Under the pieces are notes generated by a model, which searched no databases, was not told the DNA's origin, and was given only the letters and a program-made list of their open reading frames with translations. Below, one piece after another: positions 48,576-53,834 of a stretch of DNA of 53,834 nucleotides. Source of the stretch: Rhizobium sp. CF122 (GTDB lineage: Bacteria; Pseudomonadota; Alphaproteobacteria; Rhizobiales; Rhizobiaceae); contig NZ_AKKA01000086.1 of the NCBI RefSeq assembly GCF_000282035.1, forward strand, positions 1-53,834. Direction: 5' to 3'. Each line of letters opens with the position of its first letter. Position 1 is the first letter of the stretch. A program made the translations under genes and the position numbers.

Positions 48576-51500
48576 TCATTCCGCCGCAACGACTTCCAAC
48601 CGCCTGCCCGTACCGACCTCGTCCAGATTATGGACTCGCACTGTAGGGCAGACCTTCCGGGCAATCTCCGTCAAGTGCCGGTGATGTGTGAAGTAAATCA
48701 CCTGTCCGTGCTGAGCCATCTCAGCGAATAATTTGAAGGCCTCCTCGGCGCGGAAGTCATCAAACGTCTCCATAATGTCGTCGGCAAGAAAAGGCACTGA
48801 GCCGCGACTGGTGACGAACTCGTGGTAACCTGCCACCCGCAGCGCGAGATAAAGCTGGAAACGGGCGCCCTTCGAAAGCTCGTTCGCCGCCTTCGATCCG
48901 CCACCGGCCGCGACGGCGATCAATACTTCAGCGTCCTTTCCCGGCTGAGCGGCGACGCCCTCGTAGGCGCCTCGGCTGATGGTCCTGAACGCCGACGACG
49001 CGCGCGCCATCATCCCGCTGCGATGCCTGTCCCTGTATATTCGAAGTGCGTGTTCGGCCGCCGCCACGCCGGCTCTAATCTCCATGTAGCGCCCGGCGCT
49101 TTCCGTGATCTCGAGCAGCAGGGTGCGCCGTTGCTCCTCGATTTCAGCGACCTTGGAGTCCCCTCCCACGGCGTCGAGCGCGTCCTCGGCTTTGGATTTC
49201 GAATGATAGAGGTCGTGGCATCTGGCTTCTTGATCTTCGACGAGCGGTTTCAGCGTAGCGAGCTCTCTTTCCAGCTCGGTCCTATCGCTCGCGGATAAAA
49301 GGCTTTCGACCGCCAGTATGTCCGAGGCGCCGGTCATCTCGACGAGCTGGTGCTCGAGGTCGAGTATCGCATCTTGCAACTCACGCCGCTGGGTCACGAT
49401 CTCCAACGAGGACTCGACTTCGTCGAGGGTCGTCACCCGGAAATGATCCAGCATCGCACGTTGGCGGATGGCGGACACCTCACGCGACGAGGACAGCGCG
49501 CGTTCTTCCGCCCGCAGAGATTTGAGGTCTTCCTGAAGCTTCTCTCGGCGATCTTGGTCGAGGCCGGCCGTCTTCACCCGTTCCGCGATCGCATGGAAGA
49601 GTTCGCCCGGCGGTCCGTGGCAAGGTATCCCGAGGATGCCGCAGACGCGATGAACATCCTCCTCGAATAGCGCCTGGTCCTTTTCCATCTTCTGGATACG
49701 GTCAAGGTATCCTTCCCTGGCATCGATCGCGGTAGCCAATAGGTCGAGAATCTCCAGGATTTCCGTTACCGACTCCGGTCCCGGAACACTGTCCAGCTCG
49801 TCCAGCCAGCAATCCCCGCACAGCGACTTCCAGGTCGCAACCCAGCTCGACGCTGCCGCCTGCGCCTTGTCCGCCGCCTCGCGTCGCTCGGACTCCTCCT
49901 TTTCGAGGCGGGCAAGCTGCTGCACCGTGCTATCGTACGCGTTGTAGTCGTCCAGCACGTTTTCGCAGGCGGCGATCAACACTCCCATTTCGGCGTCCGG
50001 ATCGAAGGACACTCCTGCTCGTCTCATCGCGTCGGTCAAGAGACGCCTTGACCGGTTCAGCCTGTCTCTTGTCTCTGCAAGTTCCATCTCGATGGCTTGC
50101 ACTTCCCCATGTGATCTTAAAGCGTCCTCGCGGCGCTGGAGCCATTCCGAGAACTCCGACGGCTCCATGGCTGCGCCAGAGGCAAAAGAAGCCGTGTACT
50201 CGCCGATCTCCGCCTTAATCTTCTCCAGTTCGGTCGACGCTTGCTGCAGTCGGTTGCGACAGGTGTCGATTTCCGCGCCGACGGCGGCCCGTCGATGGCC
50301 GAGCTGATGGAGCTTGCCTACTTCGGCGAAATACAGCAGTCGCCGTGACGTCAGATGGTCGTCCGTCTTCATAGCGGCTTCGAAGGCGTCGGCCGAGGCG
50401 GCGTCCAGACTGTTTCGATGAGCCGTCCAAGCTTCGTTGCGTTCTGCCCTCGCTGCAGAGGCGGCTGACTCGTCGATGTCACCTGCCTGCCCTCGAACCG
50501 CACCTGTTTCGGCGTCGAGCTTCCTCGCCTCAGCTTCCAGACGGTCGAGATCGACGTTCGACGCGCGTACCACTTCTTCTGCCTGCTTGTGCCGGCTCTT
50601 CCAACTCTCGATCTTGGAGCCCGTCGGGCACGCAAACGCGGCAAGCTCTTCACCCGAGCCGCGCCAAGGCAAGAGCCTGGCCAGGGTTTGGGTAAAGGTG
50701 GCAGAGGTCTGTTCACGGCGTCTCATCAGAGAACGCAGCCCCAACTCTTCGTCTGAGCGCGGTATCGTTCTTATCATCGTCGCGAGCTGCTCGAACGCCT
50801 TTATCTTTTCCGGCGTGAGTTCTGCAAACCCGCCGAGGTTCGCGCGCTGTTCACACAACAGGCGGGCGACCTTGGCAAGCTCCTGCGAGGCAGTGACCGC
50901 ATTGGCGTCGACCCCTGACTTCGATCCGATCAGCCCGCGTAGCTTTCCAACATGGGCGGCATCGAGGACCAATCTCGCAGGGGATGCTTCACCCGGCTTG
51001 CCAAGCCGGAGGAGCAGCGCGTCGATCGAGAGGTCGGCGGCCTTTGCGGATATCCTTGGAATGTCCAGTTGCGCGGTCATGTAACGCGCCCGCAAGTTTG
51101 AAAGCTCGTCCATGCGGGACGACATGCGTAATGCTGCGTCATCTACGACGAGACCAACTATCCGATCTTCGAGTTCGAAAATCGCGCGCTCAAGGCCGCG
51201 ACTTTTTACGTCGTACTCGATCTCGGCCTTTCGGAGTTCCGGCAGTTCCCGCCCCCAGCTCTCCGGCGCCTCGGGCATCTCCACAAGAGCGGCCAAGCGT
51301 TCCTTGGCGGCAGCAAGACGGGTCATAGGTGGGAGCGCCCCAAGGATACGTCTGATCTCGTCTATGCGGCCCTGCGTTCCGGCTCGTTCGGCTACAGCTT
51401 CGTCGTAACGTCGGGCGAATGAGACCTTCTCGCCCACGAGGCGAGCATAATCGCTTGCCTGCACGTCGAGCGCCTCACGCTCGGTCTTGAGCGAGATCAG

Positions 51501-52070
51501 CTTTGCTTTGAGGTCAGACAACACGCCGCTTCGCGCGCGGTACTTGTAGAAGCCGTCCGCTTCGGTTCGGATCGACAGCAGCTCCCGGCTGAGCTCAGAC
51601 AAACCAGCGCTGGCCGAGAATAAAAGCTGGCCAAGATCGCCCTTGCTCGCCAGGATCCCCTCGCCGCCTTTCTCCAGTGTCTCGTCGTCCAAGGAAAACA
51701 TCGTGCTGAAGGCGTCGCGATCGATGCCGCCTAGGTCAGCCTTGATGAGCGTTTCCGCCAGAGGCCGATCCTCGCTGTCAAGCAAGCTGTTCTGGGGCCG
51801 CTTGATGCGTACAAACTCCCGATCGATCCCCGCTACGGTGACGTTCGCGCCTATCCGCATTGTCGGGTAGGGATGCAGGAAGCCGTACCGGCTCGTGGTT
51901 CCTATCCCGAATATCAGATCGAGAATGGCGTCCAGGGATGTCGATTTGCCGGCTTCGTTCGGGCCGTAGACGACATGCAGGTCAGGCGACCCGAGCGGCT
52001 TGTCGCCGAAATCGAGCACCCCGTCGGTGAACTTTCCATATCGGGTGAGATCGAGGCGGTTCAGGCGCAT
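48576..52070 (-). CDS. SbcC/YhaN-like AAA ATPase
   Basis: A 1164-residue SMC/Rad50-type ATPase. Walker A is VYGPNEAGKSTSLDAILDLI near residue 40. Long coiled-coil arms, rich in Glu, Arg and Leu, fill about residues 180-1000 with a zinc-free, poorly defined hinge. The C-terminal ATPase half has the signature-like ELSKGARFQLYLALR, Walker B VPFLADDIMETFDD and the switch His in IYFTHHRHLTEIA. The N-terminal domain matches the YhaN (AAA_27) group. It starts directly at the end of the nuclease gene. Together they probably form a DNA-end or recombination-intermediate processing complex. A phage-defence role is possible from the island setting. Confidence 0.88.
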   Translation of the reverse strand: MRLNRLDLTRYGKFTDGVLDFGDKPLGSPDLHVVYGPNEAGKSTSLDAILDLIFGIGTTSRYGFLHPYPTMRIGANVTVAGIDREFVRIKRPQNSLLDSEDRPLAETLIKADLGGIDRDAFSTMFSLDDETLEKGGEGILASKGDLGQLLFSASAGLSELSRELLSIRTEADGFYKYRARSGVLSDLKAKLISLKTEREALDVQASDYARLVGEKVSFARRYDEAVAERAGTQGRIDEIRRILGALPPMTRLAAAKERLAALVEMPEAPESWGRELPELRKAEIEYDVKSRGLERAIFELEDRIVGLVVDDAALRMSSRMDELSNLRARYMTAQLDIPRISAKAADLSIDALLLRLGKPGEASPARLVLDAAHVGKLRGLIGSKSGVDANAVTASQELAKVARLLCEQRANLGGFAELTPEKIKAFEQLATMIRTIPRSDEELGLRSLMRRREQTSATFTQTLARLLPWRGSGEELAAFACPTGSKIESWKSRHKQAEEVVRASNVDLDRLEAEARKLDAETGAVRGQAGDIDESAASAARAERNEAWTAHRNSLDAASADAFEAAMKTDDHLTSRRLLYFAEVGKLHQLGHRRAAVGAEIDTCRNRLQQASTELEKIKAEIGEYTASFASGAAMEPSEFSEWLQRREDALRSHGEVQAIEMELAETRDRLNRSRRLLTDAMRRAGVSFDPDAEMGVLIAACENVLDDYNAYDSTVQQLARLEKEESERREAADKAQAAASSWVATWKSLCGDCWLDELDSVPGPESVTEILEILDLLATAIDAREGYLDRIQKMEKDQALFEEDVHRVCGILGIPCHGPPGELFHAIAERVKTAGLDQDRREKLQEDLKSLRAEERALSSSREVSAIRQRAMLDHFRVTTLDEVESSLEIVTQRRELQDAILDLEHQLVEMTGASDILAVESLLSASDRTELERELATLKPLVEDQEARCHDLYHSKSKAEDALDAVGGDSKVAEIEEQRRTLLLEITESAGRYMEIRAGVAAAEHALRIYRDRHRSGMMARASSAFRTISRGAYEGVAAQPGKDAEVLIAVAAGGGSKAANELSKGARFQLYLALRVAGYHEFVTSRGSVPFLADDIMETFDDFRAEEAFKLFAEMAQHGQVIYFTHHRHLTEIARKVCPTVRVHNLDEVGTGRRLEVVAAE

Positions 52071-53339
52071 CTACTCGGCCTCGCGCGTTCTCAGGCGGGC
52101 CAGCACGCTCGCCGACCCCTCCCGGCCGAAGTTGGTCAGCATGTTCTCGAAGGCGTCCCGATCGGCCCCAAAGATGTCGCGAAGCTCCGAGGGTAATTGA
52201 CCTCTAAGTTCCTCCGCGATCTCGCGCAACTCGGCGCGGTATCCCGTCGAACCGTCGACTTCCTGCTTGATAATTGTTGCGAGCTCTGCGAGTGCATCGG
52301 ACGACACGCCATCGGCGTCCCCCGCTGGGGAAGTTGCGACCTGCACCTTATCTATCCACGTCTTGCCAATGATCGATCCACGCGTCTCCATTTCGGTCCG
52401 TAGCAGGTCCGTATCCCGCCGCATCCGCCAGGAAAGCACGCTGGTTCCAGTGAGATGGATGCGTGCGACCAGATGGTCAGCGGAAACTGTTCCACGCATC
52501 CGCTCCAGTTCTACATTAATTCTCTCGACCAAGTCCTTCCATTCGTTGACACCAGTGACATTAACGACGAGCCTCTCGAACTGGGCGACGCACGTCTGAC
52601 GCTCCTCGATTTCGATGGAGCGGTCGTCCCTTATTGTCACCAGGGAGATGGATTTCGGACCATCTTCATTGATGTCCCTTCCCTGCGGCATGCCAGGCAT
52701 GACAATCGCTGATGATGGATCCTCTACGATCGACCGCTTGTGAATGTGGCCAAGCGCCCAATAGCGGAAACCACTCTGCTGAAGATCGGCGACGCTGCAT
52801 GGAGCATAAGGATCATGCTTCTCGGATCCGCCGAGGCTTGTATGCATGACACCGATGTTGACCGTATCGGGCAGCGGAATGGCGTAGTGCCGCAGCAGAC
52901 TTTCAGGCGCGTGCGGCTTGGCGAAACTGAGACCGTGAATTGCGACCGGAAACTCGCCAGGAGCACGATCTATCGCTACGACTTCTGCAACCGCTCCGAA
53001 AACCTTCACGCTGTCGGGCATCACCAGTTCCGTCGTGATTTTCGACAGGGCGTCGTGATTGCCCCGGATGAGGAAGGTTCTGATCCCGGCCTCATGCAGT
53101 CGACGGAGCTGCTCCGCTAGGAAGCGTGCCGTCTTCATGGACGTCTGATCGCCGTCATATAAATCGCCCGCCAGCACAAGCGCGTCGACTCGTTCTTCAA
53201 GGCAGAGATCGATGATCCGTACGAACGCACGCCTCGTCGCTAATCCAATAAGCTCGGATAGTTCGGGATTACGCAGCGCGAGCGTTCTCAACGGCGAGTC
53301 GAGGTGAATGTCAGCCGTGTGCAGGAAGCGATAGGTCAA
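52071..53339 (-). CDS. SbcD/YhaM-like metallophosphoesterase nuclease
   Basis: A 422-residue calcineurin-like nuclease, partner of the ATPase. Motifs in order: FLHTADIHLDSPL (Asp, His), LVLAGDLYDGDQTS (Asp), FLIRGNHDALSK (Asn-His-Asp), NIGVMHTSLGG (His) and YWALGHIHKRS (His, His). These are the metal ligands of the SbcD/Mre11 family. The C-terminal half caps the active site and binds the ATPase. The stop codon adjoins the ATPase start (gap 0 bp), so the two are translationally linked. It opens MTYRFLHTADIHLDSPLRTL and has no extra N-terminal domain. Confidence 0.9.
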   Translation of the reverse strand: MTYRFLHTADIHLDSPLRTLALRNPELSELIGLATRRAFVRIIDLCLEERVDALVLAGDLYDGDQTSMKTARFLAEQLRRLHEAGIRTFLIRGNHDALSKITTELVMPDSVKVFGAVAEVVAIDRAPGEFPVAIHGLSFAKPHAPESLLRHYAIPLPDTVNIGVMHTSLGGSEKHDPYAPCSVADLQQSGFRYWALGHIHKRSIVEDPSSAIVMPGMPQGRDINEDGPKSISLVTIRDDRSIEIEERQTCVAQFERLVVNVTGVNEWKDLVERINVELERMRGTVSADHLVARIHLTGTSVLSWRMRRDTDLLRTEMETRGSIIGKTWIDKVQVATSPAGDADGVSSDALAELATIIKQEVDGSTGYRAELREIAEELRGQLPSELRDIFGADRDAFENMLTNFGREGSASVLARLRTREAE

Positions 53340-53616
53340 GTGGGAACCTCATCCATTGCGCCCGATTGATAAGGCAACGCTGGGATTCGCGCCAGAACAT
53401 ATTCGCGTTTTGTTCTCTTCTCCACAGCATAGTTGCTCGACACAAACCCGACCGTGGCGAGCGTCGGTGTCCGGTCGTCGTCCCAGTCCCCATGGCTTTG
53501 CCGGGGGTCAGGAACCATCCTTGTCTCATTCGAGTTTTCAATAATGTCAGAGCATTCGGTTTTGAGAGAACTGGATCCCGCGGGGTGTTCCTGCGGAAAT
53601 TTCGACGAGAAAGGCG
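53340..53616. other. Divergent promoter region
   Basis: Short intergenic region between the nuclease gene and the channel gene. No operator palindrome was identified. Confidence 0.3.
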
Positions 53617-53834
53617 ATGGATTTTCAAGAAACGGTCAATGCTACCGGATATTGGCTGCAAACCGTCGTTTTGAACGAGTGGACGGTCTATCAGGCCGTC
53701 GTGGTTGCAGCGGGTTACCTGTTTTGCGGTTTCCTGGCAAAACGGATAGAGCCAGCATTGGAGACCCGCGCGCGCACCATCAAAGGAAACCCCGATCTGC
53801 TCCGCGTCATCATCGCCTTCATGAGGCGGCTGCG
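53617..53834 (+). CDS. Mechanosensitive ion channel (MscS-type), cut by window edge
   Basis: The first 72 residues of a membrane protein running off the right edge. ATG 53617 follows GAGAAAGG. It reads MDFQETVNATGYWLQTVVLN, then EWTVYQAVVVAAGYLFCGFL and AKRIEPALETRARTIKGNPD. The first hydrophobic span and the following helix match the N-terminus of rhizobial MscS-family proteins, which release solutes on osmotic downshock. The pore and beta domain lie outside the window. Confidence 0.65.
   Translation, partial: MDFQETVNATGYWLQTVVLNEWTVYQAVVVAAGYLFCGFLAKRIEPALETRARTIKGNPDLLRVIIAFMRRL

Noticed and set aside
1..53834. tRNA, rRNA or CRISPR array
   Set aside because: No tRNA arm pattern, rRNA-like stretch or regularly spaced repeat was seen on either strand.

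Overview
The window looks like accessory DNA, probably a plasmid or chromid, from a member of the Rhizobiales. The evidence is high GC with rhizobial codon use, a C4-type 5-aminolevulinate synthase, a BA14K-type surface protein, an alphaproteobacterial LexA box (GAAC-N7-GAAC), many ABC importers with GntR or LacI regulators, and many decayed toxin-antitoxin and insertion-sequence remnants. No rRNA, tRNA, CRISPR array or replication gene was seen.

Layout. Positions 1-2.6 kb are a gene graveyard: a Phd/YefM antitoxin cut by the window edge with a palindromic operator, an acyl-CoA-dehydrogenase tail and an FMN reductase (msuE-like) broken by three frameshifts. Positions 2.8-10.3 kb hold tandem hairpins, a DoxX-like membrane protein with a small coupled gene, then a tight block of hemA with a Cys-containing C-terminal extension and an RND adaptor/pump pair. 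Positions 10.5-12.7 kb hold a periplasmic amino-acid-binding protein in an operon with a membrane diguanylate cyclase.

Positions 13.5-27.0 kb are the metabolic core, a four-carbon sugar-acid (tetronate) catabolic island. OtnK, OtnI, LtnD and an MFS permease run leftward from three LacI-type palindromic operators; the LacI regulator and OtnC run rightward from the same region. The adjoining leftward operon carries a GntR regulator, DenD (D-erythronate dehydrogenase), an SDR and a complete sugar-type ABC importer. LtnD and DenD would both make 2-oxo-tetronate. OtnI, OtnK and OtnC would then turn it into dihydroxyacetone phosphate and CO2.

Positions 28.1-29.0 kb hold a BA14K protein and a small lipoprotein. 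Positions 29.6-33.3 kb are a polar amino-acid ABC importer with a GntR regulator and a perfect hairpin between the binding-protein and permease genes. Positions 33.4-34.5 kb hold remnants (GGDEF tail, dead RelE/HigB-XRE pair). Positions 34.5-36.6 kb hold a CPBP protease and an orphan binding protein.

Positions 37.0-44.9 kb look like a stress or low-oxygen region: a CBS-domain protein, a LexA-box-headed cassette of three small genes, a PPOX-type flavoprotein, arginine deiminase with two APC antiporters but no arcB or arcC in view, and a YqhA membrane protein. Positions 45.0-48.6 kb hold a hipBA toxin-antitoxin pair with a strong palindromic operator, bracketed by ISL3 and IS5 fragments. Positions 48.6-53.3 kb encode an SbcC/YhaN-like ATPase and an SbcD/YhaM-like nuclease. 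The window ends inside an MscS-type channel gene.
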